This document shows, piece after piece, positions 43,275 through 55,017 of a stretch of DNA of 64,000 nt. Source of the DNA: Phymatolithon calcareum (Eukaryota > Rhodophyta > Florideophyceae > Hapalidiales); assembly GCA_977006965.1 (NCBI GenBank), contig OZ345366.1, positions 1,922,001-1,986,000 on the forward strand, written 5' to 3'. Position numbers and translations under genes: made by a program. A model generated the notes under the pieces. It did no database searches, was not told the DNA's origin, and saw only the letters and a program-made list of their open reading frames with translations. Numbering within the stretch: position 1 is the stretch's first letter; every line of letters begins with the position of its first letter.

Positions 43275-44190
43275 ATGTTCTTCGCAAATCATTCACCCCT
43301 TCTGTCCCGTGCCTTGTACACTACTCGTCATTTTCTGAATAACCCAGGAAAACCGCGGCAGTGTTCCGCACCACCATCGCGTCCAAAAACCACCATCCGC
43401 ACACTTCACGACCATACGACTGTCCAACTGTCCGTCAAGTGGACCATGCCCGCATTGATGTTGTATTGGTGCGCGACTCGGTGGGCATGTTGATTCTCGG
43501 CTATGCGACCACGCAGCCTGTGACGCTGTCGGACATGGTACATCATTCCAAAGTCAACCGAGCACCCCTTTGGAGAAAATGTTTATTGGGTGCCTACTTT
43601 GGGATTACCGCGATGATCGAACTAGTCGCCTTACAAAGTACTGTAGCGTCGTCGCAGCTGAGTACAGAAACAGAGTTTGAGTGCAAGAGACTCACAGGAG
43701 CTCTTGTTGGGAGAGGATTACGAATCAAGAACTTTATGAGTATCCAGAGGACTTTAGCTTACAGAATATCGCAGGAGCTGCCCCGTTACTCCAAGGTGAG
43801 GCTTTGGGAGCTCTCAAAATTAAATCATCAAATATCCTCATCATTCCAAAGCCGCTCGGCGCGGTGTGACAAACGCGCTTTTTATGGCCCACCTTCCGTT
43901 CGGCACGTATGGAGATAGCACGTTCCTAGCGGCGCGTTCGGCACGTAGACTCGTGAAAGAGGCTGGCGTTGACCCCGTGAAATTGGAGGGGGGCATGTTG
44001 CGCGCCGAGGCGGTGCGCTCAATAGTGGATGCTGGCATTTTGGTCATGGGACACGTTGAGTTGACGCCGCAATCGTTGTTCCGCATTGGGCGGCTTTCGC
44101 GGCGTTGGCCGCACCGCGGCGGAGGCGTATCGGGTGCTTGATCACGCGTTGGCGGTGCAAGAGGCGGGAGCTTTTGTGGTTTTGAGTCCG
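43275..44190 (+). pseudogene. panB: panB copy 2, disrupted
   Basis: The presequence (MFFANHSPLLSRALYTTRHF) and TTIRTLH are readable. A deletion and frameshift then remove the EQYLRGEPITML segment. It resumes in another frame with [20 protein letters not shown] 285-bp LINE piece splits it at DMVHHSK. The rest reads [20 protein letters not shown] (the metal-ligand Asp is now His), VKLEGGMLRAE, a further frameshift near 44080, and ALAVQEAGAFVVL. After this, homology stops at about 44184, before the catalytic Glu. It cannot encode an enzyme. It belongs to the plus-strand cassette with QRVG copy D. Confidence 0.88.
43554..43838 (+). mobile_element. 285-bp LINE C-type 3' fragment in panB copy 2
   Basis: A 13-bp target duplication, catcattccaaag, flanks it at 43541-43553 and 43839-43851. 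The fragment encodes [20 protein letters not shown], matching the C-terminus of LINE C ([20 protein letters not shown], around 52540). It ends with the shared 3' end ctttgggagctctcaaaatt and a short A/T tail. Its sense is that of the panB gene. Confidence 0.9.
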
Positions 44191-44596
44191 AAGTCTGGGT
44201 CAGTATTTAGGAAAGCAAAGTGCGTCAGGAGCATCCAGGTCAAGACACGAAACGATACCATATGTAGGTACATCAGAGAATTTCTGCCGAAAGGATCGCA
44301 GGTGGAATATCTGCAACCCAGACTTAGTGTCAAAGCTTGCACTGGTGCTTTCCCTACATAGGATGGATCGTATGAATTCCCGATTTGCACGAGGGCCCAG
44401 ACCTGGTTCGCCAAAATTCGTTCTCCTTAACCGCTAGTGGAAATAAACGCCTTCCTTGTGCCTCGAAACAATATTGGAAGCAATGGTCAATTGGAACAAG
44501 CTAATGAGCAGATTCTAATTCAGCCAACTACGCTCCTCGGACAGGACTGTCTCACGGCACGAGGCGCGGAATAGATCGCTCTTCCTGCAGTTGAAG
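44191..44596. other. No gene seen
   Basis: Sequence between the broken panB copy and a QRVG fragment. No repeats or frames could be assigned. Homology to the cassette ends at its left edge. Confidence 0.4.
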
Positions 44597-44665
44597 TTTT
44601 TTTAGACTGTAGAATTTATTAAACGGCCTCAACTAAGGGAGATGCGATTCAGCTGCTATTGCTAG
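44597..44665 (-). mobile_element. Very short LINE B-type 3' end
   Basis: Poly-T (44599-44605) is followed by gtagaatttattaaacggcc and aagggagatgcg, matching the terminal bases of LINE B at 41165-41240. It is only about 70 bp long. Confidence 0.5.
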
Positions 44666-44960
44666 TAGTTCTGCAACTGTCGAGGTCCGCCTATCGTCCA
44701 TTAGCGCCCTGATTGCTGCAACCTTAGTGGTGTCTTGTGACTTCTACCACAATCGTTTCTTTGCTCGCCTGGTCATCGGTTGATGAGAACATCCTTGACT
44801 TGGCAAATGATCCTCCTTTATGCCGAATCTCTACTTGGAAGAGTAAATATTTGCAGCTAGAAGAACAAGATGAAATGTGGATTTTTTTAAAATTTACCAA
44901 CGTGTCGGCGAAAGCATGGGGCAACTTTGCGAGCGCAAAAGGGGTGGCAATGCTACCCCT
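44666..44960 (-). pseudogene. QRVG 5' fragment
   Basis: The segment gtcgaggtccgcctatcgtc to tttaccaacgtgtcggcgaa is the 5' portion and upstream flank of the QRVG gene: codons for MDDRRTSTVAE and the region before them. The remaining gene is absent, ending at the LINE B-type tail. Confidence 0.65.
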
Positions 44961-45108
44961 TTTGCGCTCTTAAAGTGAGATGAACAACGACTCACGACTC
45001 CTAGGCCTCTGAGTCGCCTCCTGCGCGAGTGGGTAACTCGCTAGTCGCCCTCAAGAGAGTCTTTGCCACTCGTTGTATGATTAACGATGGCTAACTGATA
45101 TAAAGAGC

Positions 45109-47060
45109 CCTAGCGTCTATGTGCCGAACCCCCTCAATTGACGGGCGATTTGAAAGCTCGAAAAAATCCATAAAGCAAATTCGAAACAGATCGCGCACGT
45201 CATATTCGTAAAGCCTGGCTCATCTTCTGTGCGAGGAGTATTCACACTACTACCTTAAATTCGCTTCGTTCGGCGCTGGCAGCGAAAATATGTTGGTCAC
45301 TCAGAAGTACCAGACCTTCCATTCCAGGAGAAAAACACCGGCCGCGCGCGGTCGGTATATCAGTACACACCAAGGCAGCATCGGTAATCGGTCATGCAGA
45401 GTGCTCCAGACTATACGGAGCCATTTCGAAGTCAGAAAAGGTGAGTAGTATGGTTCAGAATGTACTCGGGGAAAAAACCAATGGTCGAGCGAGCATGTCA
45501 CATCACGTCAAATGGGTTCTGATTCGTCATCCATTGAAGAAGACTAAGATTAAGACAGTCCACATTGTCAACGTCAAGGCAGAGAATGCTGACGATGACA
45601 TTCCAGACGCCGAGCAGCTTGAACTGAGCCAACAGCGGCAAAGCGCGGTACCGCCCTGGCCTGCTTACAGTGTTCATCCTTCCCAATTTTCATCGCGAAA
45701 CGCCTGTTTACATCGCGATCACATGCTCCTCAGAAGGGCACGTAAGCTTCGATACAACCTTCAGAAGCTCTAAAAGCCCTCTTCCGAGCACTCTCGCTTA
45801 AGTCTTACAGGGCCCTTGAGACTAAACATCGCACCGGGAACTTGATGTCATCAAGCCCGACCACGAGCCGAATACGTGCGCTCATTGGGTGCCAAGGTAC
45901 AAGCAGAAGTTCTATGCCCGTTTTATGGACGATTTTACTCTCAATTTTGGAAATTTCGCACTCTAAACGGAGACTTTTTATCCGAGAATTGCGGTATTAG
46001 ACTTCATTCGAAGTACGATTGCGTGGTGACGATGTTTCCCCAAGTTACCTGCGAAAACTTGCTGCTTGGACGTTCGCTAAGCTGAGAAGAAAGGGGCGAA
46101 AAGAGACTGCAGTGACAGAGCCTATTAAGTTTTCCGAAATACTCGTCCTCATGCAAGAGTAGAGTTCGGCGCTGAGAGCGCTTTCTGGAAATCTACCAGG
46201 CCGAAGAAGTATTTTCCCGTCCCTTGTTCTTCCAAAACAGGGATGCCGGTGGCCGAATACCTCCGGTTGATTTCATTCAGAGTTCAATCAAGTGAATTAG
46301 GTGACATATACTCTGCGCAGTACCGCTGGTCACCATGGTCAAGAATATGTCGATCCGACGAATGACCACAGAAAGCGCACTGTGCCAAAGAGATTTTGAA
46401 GGCGAGATGGCCCACGGAATAGCAGTTCTGCGCTGCCTTGTGGCCGCGTATGCCGGTATGAGGCGCATTGCATGTGTGGATTCATACTTGGTGAGTGCTG
46501 ACTCTGCAGAGATTCAACAAGTGCGCCTATAGTTCATAGGGGCCATCTAACTCTTTTGGCGATTTTATAGGTTGTTTGCTGGCTGTTATTCTATGGGACC
46601 ATGCAGAATTTCAGCAGCACATTAAGCAGAGAAGGTTTTGTGAAGTGCCGGGCGAGCAACGCATCGAGTGCATTTGACACGCGCATTACTTGTCGACGTA
46701 TAGCCGCACCAGAACGTACATTTGCATTCGAGAGCAGAGTTGGACGCCACGTTACCCCTAATAAAAGTAAAAGCATGACTGCAGAGGTCATGATGACTAC
46801 TTTTGTTGTGCAAAACAACTACAGAATTTGAAAATGCAAGACCTCCACCATTGTGTTCTCACAATGCAATACGCTTGATAGTGCCACAATACACAGTTGC
46901 GACATTTCTACTGTTAGGAACTGCTTCACTAAGCATGCTGAAGAGATCTATGAGCTTGGCGCTGTTGATGCGCTTGATAGCGAGTAACTTTCATGAGCAA
47001 AAAATTAAATAATTCTCGTTCCCTCAATTGAGGGTAAATTTCCGGCACATAGACACTAGG
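45109..47060 (+). mobile_element. TIR DNA transposon, element 1 (forward)
   Basis: 1,952 bp bounded by CCTAGCGTCTATGTGCCG on the left and its reverse complement CGGCACATAGACACTAGG on the right, with one difference. Inside, about 45226-45450 encodes SFGAGSENMLVTQKYQTFHS, ARGRYISTHQGSIGNRS and LQTIRSHFEVRKG. A later part, 46660-46830, encodes TRITCRRIAAPERTFAFESR. The same protein text occurs in element 2 on the opposite strand. Stops and frameshifts are frequent. The transposase family is not recognised. Outside TA or CTAG bases would fit a short target duplication but are ambiguous. Confidence 0.75.
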
Positions 47061-47078
47061 GCATATCATACCTACACG

Positions 47079-49073
47079 CCTAGTGTCTATGTGCCGGGAT
47101 TTTTTCCTCAATTGAGGACACATTTTTCCTCAATTGAGGACTGAAAATGATTTTAAGTTTTGGAAACGAAAGCTAGGCACTATCAAGCTCGTTAAAAGCG
47201 TGAGGCTCAAGGAAGTCTTCAACGTGCTTAGCGAAACAGTTCCTGCCAGTAGAAGCGCCACAAATATATCGTGTGGCATTTTCACGCCTATTAGAATATG
47301 AGCACAAGAGGGTCTTCGTCTTGAATTTCCCAACTAGCAGTTGTTTTGAACAGCACAAGTAGTCACTATGATATCCTGAGTCCTCCTTTTCTTTTTCTCG
47401 GGAGTTAAGAGGGTTCTAACACCGCTCGCGAATGCAAATATACGTTCTTTAGCGACGAAACGTCGACGAGTAATGCGCGTGGCAAATGTGTTACCGGTGA
47501 GTTGCTCGAACATCACTTGACAATACCTTCGCTGCTTCATGTGCTGCTGACCCTCTGCACGGGCACCTGAGAATAAAAGTCATCTAAGAATCACGCAAAT
47601 TGCCAGAAGAGTTGATGACTCCTATGAGCTATAGTCGCACTTGTTGAAGATGAAGGATTATCGCACTTCTTCCATTCGCCGAGTGCTGTATCTCTCAACC
47701 GTTCTCCGGTTAGTGACCTCCGTTCCCATACCAACGGGATATGGACTCACGGAAGCATCTCAGGTCCGACGGAGGCACAGTGCGCTTTCTGGGGTCAGAT
47801 ATGGCATCGACAGAATCTTGACCGAGCGACCAGCGGTGCTGCGCAGACTACATGTTCCACTTGGTTGAGCAGTGAATGATATTCACTGGAAGTGTTCGGC
47901 GAGCGGCATACCAGTCTTTGAAGAAGAAGGAGAGTTGAGATACTTAATTGGCCTTGTTGCCCTCCAAAAATTTCTCTCGGCGCTGAGCTCAACTCTTGTC
48001 ATGAGGATAATTATTCCGAAAAACTCAATCATCTCTGTCAATGTAGTCTCTTGTTGTCCAATTATTCTCAGCTTAGCGAACGCCAGAGCAGAAAAATTTC
48101 CCATGTGAACTTGGGGAAAAATCTTCATGACGCAATCTTACTCTGTATGAATACCAATACCATCATTTTCTGATAAGATGTCTCTGATAAGAGCGCAAAG
48201 TCTTCAGAACTGAGAGGAAACTTAGACCCGATTCGGTCCTGAAGCTTGGCGCTCGTACCATGGTTCCCCAAAAGCGACAGTATTCGGCTCGCGGTCAGGC
48301 ACGACGACATCAGGTTCGTTTTGTGATGGTTGGTCCCAAAAGCCCTTCAAGACGTAGGAGAGAGAGCCCGGAAAAGGGCGTTTAGAGATGGTAAAGGTTT
48401 TATGGATGCTTTTTTGTCTATTTGATGAGCTTCTGATTGTGACTGGGGATGATAAACTGGCGCTTCGCGATGAAGATGGGCGAGGATGAGTACTGTAAGC
48501 AGTCCTGGGTGGTACTGCGCTTTGCCGGTGTTGGCTCGGTTCAAGGCTGGTGAGCTTCTGCAATGCCATCTTCAGTGTCCCCTATCTTGACGTTGAACAG
48601 GTTGACTGTCTTAAAATTAGTCTTCTTCGGCGAACGCCAAACTATGACACATTTTACGCAAAGTGATATGCTCGCGCGACAATTCAGTTTTCCTCCAGTA
48701 CCTCCTGAACGATACCACACACCCTTGTTTACTTGGAAAAGGCTCCATATTGTCTGGAGCATTCTACGAGACCTGTCACCGATGCTTCCTTTGTGTGTAT
48801 GGATGTACCGACCACGAGGGGCCGGACTTTTTCTCGTGGCATGGCAGGTCTGGTACTTCTGGGTGACCACTATATTTTCGTTGCTAGCGCCGAACGAAGA
48901 GATTTTAAGGTAGTAGTTGCGGTACTCCTCACCCACTACACAAGTTCGGCTTTTCAGTAATGGCGCAGATGATCCGTTCTGCGTTCGATTTACTAACTTT
49001 TCCGAGCTTTTGAATCCGTCCTCATTTGAGGACTGGGTCCTCAATTGAGGACGTTCGGCACATAGACACTAGG
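47079..49073 (-). mobile_element. TIR DNA transposon, element 2 (reverse), 18 bp from element 1
   Basis: 1,995 bp with the ends CCTAGTGTCTATGTGCCG and CGGCACATAGACACTAGG. On the minus strand it encodes SFGASNENIVVTQKYQTCHA, PRGRYIHTHKGSIGDRS and LQTIWSLFQVNKG, clearly paralogous to element 1. The later part is TRITRRRFVAKERIFAFASG. Short palindromic words cctcaattgagg repeat just inside both ends. A 167-codon open frame (48541-49044) is the longest piece. Frame breaks follow. It is probably non-functional. Confidence 0.75.
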
Positions 49074-49290
49074 TGCAAGTCAAACAATACCGTACAGTAT
49101 TGACAGCACTGTAATGCCCCTTATTGCGCGCTTACATGTATGAAATAGCCAAAAAACGCCTCTTTCTGCATATTTTATGAGTCGCCGCGAGTCGCGATTG
49201 AATCGCGAGTCTCCACTTAAAGAGTCGCTGCGACTCCGACTCGCGGTGACTGGGAGTAATGTAAATCACTAGTAGGGTAAAGCTGTACTC

Positions 49291-49336
49291 TCCAAGGTGA
49301 GGCTTTGGGAGCTCTCAAAATAAAATCATCATATGT
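49291..49336 (+). mobile_element. LINE C-type 3' tip joined to cassette copy 4
   Basis: About 46 bp (ccaaggtgaggctttgggag to aaaatcatcatatg) repeat the 3' end of the LINE fragment at 43793-43836. It directly precedes the palindrome half-site where QRVG cassette copy 4 begins (49341). Confidence 0.55.
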
Positions 49337-49584
49337 CCCCCTGTACCCTAGTACAATAAGATAAGAGTAGAACTATTACAACAGGGCCGAATGGAATCTC
49401 AGTCACCACTCGAGGGTAGCTCATCCCAACCCTGCATTGATGAGTGGACACCGTAAAAAAGGTTACATCATAATAACAGGCTATATCTCTAAATGTACTC
49501 TAGGAGATCTCGTATTCACGTTTAGTCGATGCTTATAATGCTATTGTCAACATTCCGCATCATCCGCCAGTTTCATACAGACGA

Positions 49585-50240
49585 TCAGCCCACCCGCTGA
49601 TGTTCGTCACCAATGATTGAGCATTTTATCAAATTTTCCGATTCAGAGTCACACTCTGAAAAACGGATACTGCCACCATTGGAGACATACACTTCTCTTA
49701 ATTTGTCGCCCTTCCGCGGCATCCAGTACAGCTTCCCGCCCTCTCTGTCATAATAGAATCGGGTATTGATAATGACCTCAAGAGGAATCAGCGCGCAAAC
49801 ATTACACCCCTCATTGTCGCTAATGGTCGGACAATAACAGCTCGTCGGGGACTTGCTGCTTACAAGAATGTTTCCGCGCCAAATATGGTTCAGCAACCAC
49901 CGGGAAGCCTCTAATCCGTACTCTCCACGGAGAACATCGGAAACCACCCCTGCGTTGGAGTCATGCTCCTCCTCCCATTTCGCATTGATACCATTCCCGA
50001 GGATCTGAATCCCTCGACATTGTTGTAGCCATCGTATCAGACTGGAGCCTTCGCACGCCACTTGTTCCTGACGATGAGTTTTCCATTTCGCAACCGAATA
50101 TCCCATCTTTCCTGATTCACAATTGCCGATGTGGTCATGGGTACTTGTTCACCAAGCCACGAAACCTGGGATGGTGGGATGAATCTGAGCTTTCCCAATT
50201 GAAGACGTTCTGCCAGAGCCGAGGTCCGCCTATCGTCCAT
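49585..50240 (-). pseudogene. QRVG family protein, copy E (frameshifted)
   Basis: From MDDRRTSALAERLQLGKLRF (ATG at 50240) to HQRVG-stop is 656 nt, one less than the intact 657. The net one-base loss falls near 50045, where other copies read AFRLIRWLQQ. Upstream of it the frame runs into a stop as RNKWRAKAPV. Downstream it stays open to the end. This cassette has no panB. It stops at the palindrome centre at 49341. Confidence 0.75.
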
Positions 50241-50530
50241 TGTTTTGTGCGCCGACTGGTCATCGGTGGAGGAGAGCATCCTTGATTTGGGAAACGATCT
50301 TCCTATATGCCGAATCTCCGCTTGGAAACGCACAAAAGAAGAAATGCAGATATTTATTTTAAAAGTTGCCAACGTATCTGCAGACGCATGAGGCAACATT
50401 GGAAGTGCAAAGAGGCCATTATTTGTGAGTAACGTTTGAAACATCGAATAGGCGTGGAAGTGCACTTGGATTTGGATCCTGCATGGATTGCGGGAATGGT
50501 GACCACTGGGCAACGTTTGGAAAATAAAAA

Positions 50531-50850
50531 AGGTCTCCATAAATCCTGGACCAGCGTAATTTGAAGATGAATTAGAGTCATGCAGAACAGAACGCAACGT
50601 TTGTAGAAAAGGTCTGCATAAATTCTGGACATGCCTAACTTGAAAATTCTATTTTAGAGCCACGCAGAACAGAATGCAGCGGTTGTAGAAAAAGTCTCCA
50701 TAAATCCTGATCCTGCGTAATTTGAAGCTTTTATTTTAGAGCCATGCAGAACAAAATGCAACGTTTGTAGAAAGGGTCTGCATAAATTCTGGGCCTGCGT
50801 AATTTGAACATTTTATTTTAGGGCCATGCAGAACAGAATGCAACGTTTGC
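50531..50850. repeat. ~81-bp tandem repeat, left arm of the foldback-like element
   Basis: Four units, starting at about 50531, 50611, 50692 and 50776, each contain ggtctccataaatcctggac, then gcgtaatttgaag, tattttagagccatgcagaa and caacgtttgtagaaa. The same units occur inverted at 51829-52015, and singly at 36391-36600 and 60205-60490, each time on the 5' side of a QRVG gene. Confidence 0.8.
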
Positions 50851-50857
50851 AAAATAT

Positions 50858-51828
50858 AATTGAGGAAATTCACTACATGGCCACCAAAAATTGGCAAAAT
50901 TCACTACATGGCCATCTCTAGCCATCTCTACTACTCACCCCTAGCCAAGCGTACTATCATAGCTCACTGTAGCCAAAACTAGTACTCATCCGTTTGTCAA
51001 AGCAATCTATAGCACAGTAATATTTATCGTACGCGCTACTCTCTACGCTTTAGACCCTCGTCGCAAGCAGCATCTCCGTCATCGCAGGCGGTAAGGTCGA
51101 TAATCATGGACTGAGCCGCTTTGTAGATGTGTTTTCGTTTCGCCTCGACGACGTTGCGGGGCCTCATTTCGGACCGCAAGTAAGGCCTCTTGCGCTTGCG
51201 GCCCGGCTTATCCGCAAGATCAAACGGCACCAAATCATCCTGTACGAGCTGGTCTCCAGTGACTGCAACACGCGTGATGCTGCCCGCATGCTGCTTGGCC
51301 CACGTTCTCAACGTCCATACGTCCCCAAACCAGTGCTCGTTCCACGGGTCGAACGACACCCGATGCTGCACCAAGCGCCTACAGGTGTACAAAAGTGCAG
51401 TGATGACGGTGGCTACATGGGCATTGGTGCTCTTCAAAGTGGCGGCAGGAACATGTAGCACGGTAATTGCTGCTAACTGTCACAGGTGCAAGCTGTGCGC
51501 TGACTACAGATGAGTGTCAGGCGTTTTTTGTTGAGCTTCGCCACGAGGTGGGCCTTGCCCATCGACGTGTTGTGGGAGATCACGATGTTGACAACGTGCC
51601 AAAGCTTGATCCGGCGTAGTCGCCCACTTGTAGCACGAGCTTCCTCTTTTCCATGATTTCGGAGTGGTTAGTGCGGGATTATTGTGTGTTGAGCATTGCA
51701 GATGAACACGACAACGTGCTTAAAGAGCGCCGTCGTATTCGTAACGGATGAATAGTAGATTTGACGAGAGATGGCCATGTAGTGAGTTTTGCCAATTTAT
51801 GGTGGCCATGTAGTGAATTTCCTCAATT
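50858..51828. mobile_element. 971-bp element with 62-bp terminal inverted repeats
   Basis: The left end (50858-50919, starting aattgaggaaattcactaca) and right end (51767-51828) are reverse complements at 60 of 62 positions. Each end holds two copies of cactacatggcca. Outside both ends lie the ~81-bp repeats in opposite orientations, so the whole 50.5-52.0 kb region folds back on itself. This resembles Foldback elements with repetitive long inverted ends. A remnant ORF lies inside. Confidence 0.85.
51036..51461 (-). pseudogene. ORF inside the foldback-like element
   Basis: 141 codons on the minus strand. The text includes HVATVITALLYTCRRLVQHR, WNEHWFGDVWTLRTWAKQHA and the basic block DKPGRKRKRPYLRSEMRPR. 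A related fragment is at 26167-26362. It could be the C-terminal end of the transposase that mobilises these ends. The family is not recognised. It has no obvious catalytic residues. Confidence 0.4.
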
Positions 51829-52015
51829 CTATTCGCATGGCTCTAAAAATTATGGAGACCTTTTTTATTTTGCAATTTTTGTTTTACAGCCATGCAAAAC
51901 AGAATGCAAACGTTGCAAACGTTGCTTTCTGTTCTATTTGGTTCTAAAATAAAATCTTCAAATTACGCAGGTCCATGATTTATGGAGACCTTTTCTACAA
52001 ACGTTGTGTTCTGTT
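51829..52015. repeat. ~81-bp repeat, inverted right arm
   Basis: Text such as cttcaaattacgcaggtcca and ggagaccttttctacaaacg is the reverse complement of the left-arm unit, with high identity. One intervening piece (51872-51920) is in forward orientation, so the arm has been rearranged. Confidence 0.75.
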
Positions 52016-52265
52016 CAGCATGGATGGATGGATTTCTGTTTTATTGAAGCTCCCGTAGTCAATTATCATTTGAGATAACTGTGAGAGCTTCATCGAGTTC
52101 GGAATCTTCGTTTCTTGCTTGTTCTTGCCAGGGATATGGGAAGCGGTGAAATAACCAGTGCGTGCAAAGAAGCCTGTGCTTCGCTTTTTTGAGGGTGAGG
52201 AATGGTGGTAGTTCGTTCTTGATGGGCTGAGGAGGGCGCCGGCCCTCCCATCCTGTGGCTTTCGA
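52016..52265 (-). mobile_element. Probable 3' end of another LINE or SINE with ATCC-unit tail
   Basis: On the minus strand this ends gggagcttcaataaaacagaa followed by repeated atcc. The terminal gggagctt resembles LINE C-type 3' ends. No coding text is recognised. The boundary to LINE C at about 52265 is estimated. Confidence 0.4.
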
Positions 52266-55017
52266 AGGGGGGATATGTGTTGATTTATTTTAAAAGCTCC
52301 CAAGGCCTCTCTTGAAGAGTAACAGGGGCGCTTTCGCACGATTTTCTAAGCTCACGTAGTTTGACTATTCAGTATATCCTTGATTCGTCTTTCTCTCCCA
52401 ACAAGTGCTCCAGTAAGTCGCTTTCATTCATATTCAATTTCAGGACTAATCTTGGATGAAGATAGAATGCGTTGGAGCGCGACCAGCTCAATCACGGCTG
52501 TGACACCAAAGTATGCACCAAGTACTGATTTTCTCCAAAGAGGTGCTCTATTGAATATCAGCCGTAGGCATCGCAATCGTGTAGACCTTTCTCTTACGCG
52601 GAGAACCATCGGTAGATTATTCGAATCAGTTGGTATCTCGAGCGATCTTCCCTCTTCTTCCTCTGCCCATAACTCAACTATTTCTTTTCGTCGCCCTTTC
52701 TTTGAGACTGAGCCCTCCTTGGCTTTGTCGAGAGCCTTCTGCAGATCTTCATATTTCTTGAGGCACTCCATGTCCTTGGTTGCCTCCTTAATGTCTTCAT
52801 CTCTCCCAGAATACTCATCTGCTTCGTCGAGGCGCTTCTTCTGTCTCACTAGACTCGCAGAGAACCTTTCTGCTTGGTGTCTTCTCCTCATGGCAGGTGG
52901 TTCTAGTCGGCACAGAACTCGCATTCTTCCATGGCGGTGCTGGGCATATGTCCCAAAAACATACTTGAAGAATAAACCTTCTGCAGATTCGATTGCCGAT
53001 TGTAATCGCTTTGTCAGAGGCGTGACGTGGAGTGCATACTCCCACTTTGGCAAAATAAGCGACTTGAAGATTCTAATGCATGTCACAGGCTGAAAGCCTC
53101 AAACATTGACTCCAATATCCCGCAGTTTGTGTATGCACCCCACTGCATTTCGTACACTTGATAACGCCATGTCGTCTGTTACGCCTTTGTGGTTCATGCT
53201 TATACCGAGATACGAGAGCCTCCAAGCTTGATGAAGAACTCGACCCGCAATGTGGAAGGTGTGTTTCCTGAGTCCCTTGTATTTAAGGATCTCGCTCTTT
53301 CCTGGCTTTGTGTTCCAGATCATACCATTTTCCTTCCCCCAGGTAGTCGCTATATCAAGTAGCTTCTGCAGTCCTTCTCCATCCTTTGATTGCAGCTGGA
53401 CATCGTCAGCGAACAGTTGCGCTGGATTTTCAGAGACGTCGCTGGGGACCTTGGAGACCGCTTCCGCGAATGTGTCCATGAAAATATTGTACAGGCACGG
53501 GCTCAGTGGGGACCCTTGAGGTACTCCTCGATCGATAATGCACCATGTTCGTGTATCATCGCCTGCTGACGTAACCCACGAGGGTTTCAGAAGACATGCC
53601 ACCATCCTTGTTATTTCGTCGGGTAGCTTCTGCTCGAGTCTTTTCATGAGGATGTCTCGTGGCACCCTGTCATATGCTGCAGAGAGGTCAAGAACCGCGA
53701 CAAAAGGATGCCCATCTTTCATGGCATATTTTGCACGGAGTATCTCAATATATGTGCTCTTGTCTTTTCGGAAACCTAGCTGGGCACTGTTGAAACGGTA
53801 GTGTTCCCTTATGTATGAGTCGAGTGCGGAATCGATGATTTTCCTGGCTTGACTTAATAGCGATATAGGTCTGTAGTTCGCTGCAACATGGGGTGGGCCT
53901 TTCTTGTACAGAGGGATCAGAGTAGCTTGACGCCACGCTCGCGGAAGACATTTGAGCCTCCCACATGTCTCCCATAAGGCTATCAATATACTCAATCCGG
54001 CTTCCTTATTCGCATGCATCATTTCAACTGCCACTCCGTCAGGGCCGACCGCCTTCCCTTTTGGTGCTCGGTTGAATGCCCAAGTAATGTGCCGCCTCAT
54101 TGCCCTGTTGACTGTAAAAGCCTTTAGTGGCACATTCCAGTCTTTTTCAGCCTTGCACACATTAGAAATATAGGCAGAGAATTTGCTTGGATGTACTGGA
54201 GCTCCGATTGCCTTGTTCGACCCTTTCCTTCTTGTTTTTGACTTCATAATTTTGCTTCCAACGTTGGCTGCCTCAGTGGGACCCAGTTCTTCCACTCCAT
54301 CAAGGTATCTTTAAACTGCTCACGTTTCGCTTTTCTTACTTTCTTTTGGATTTGTGTCTTAATTACTCGGAGGGCAAGCCGGTCCTTTTCAAGCTCGGTT
54401 CTTTTGTAAATCTTGTACAATCGAGTTCGCTTCTTGGCTAGTTTGTCGAGCTCATTGTTCCAAAAGGTCTTGAATCTTGAAGGCCTGGGCCTAGAGGACG
54501 TCCATGGCTGTATAAGATTCTTCGAAAACCTTTCGTACCATTTGTCCAAGTCTTGTTTGCGATTGCAGGCTTGCAGTTGCTCCAGCATCATCGGCGCCCA
54601 CTTGGACATTTCTTCTTTTGCCTTGGCTGCTTTTGCTACGCTTCGCCTGGCGGACTTAGAAACAACTGTCTGTCTTTTCCCAGGAACAATCCTGTTGTTG
54701 ATAACTCTCGTAGCCACCGGAATGTGCTCGGTGACGCCTTCCCACATTCCGTTGACCAGTTCAGGTACCTCTGCTTCTAAACATTTTGTCATGAAAATAT
54801 CAATGTTGCTCTTCCCCTGTCTGAAGACAAAAGTAGGACTTGTTGCAGTCTTTACTCTCCAGTTGAACTTTGCAGCCCACGAGACAACCTTGTTTCCTCG
54901 CCAGTTACCCACGCGGTCCCAGTGCCTATGTCTTGCATTGAAGTCGCCCATCACTAGCGACTTCCCTCTGCAGTGTTGGTGAATGAATTTGAGACATTCG
55001 TCATATTCCTTGTGACT
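52266..55017 (-). mobile_element. LINE C, 5'-truncated, endonuclease end plus reverse transcriptase
   Basis: Minus-strand frames give the endonuclease end (SLVMGDFNARHRHWDRVGNW, around 54930; GDFN box intact), a basic linker and the reverse transcriptase (frame 54295-53099): NYRPISLLSQARKIID, LDLSAAYDRVPRDIL, DRGVPQGSPLSPCLYNIFMD, AQLFADDVQLQSK. The C-terminal part (53086-52424) contains VLCRLEPPAMRRRHQ and [14 protein letters not shown]. Frame breaks at about 54250 and 53095 separate the three. The 3' end near 52266 carries the ttgggagctttt sequence also seen at 43793 and 49291. The 5' end adjoins a hAT fragment. Confidence 0.88.

Noticed and set aside
50531-50850. CRISPR-like array
   Set aside because: The ~81-bp units are contiguous without unique spacers, contain coding-neutral text, and have an inverted partner across the element.
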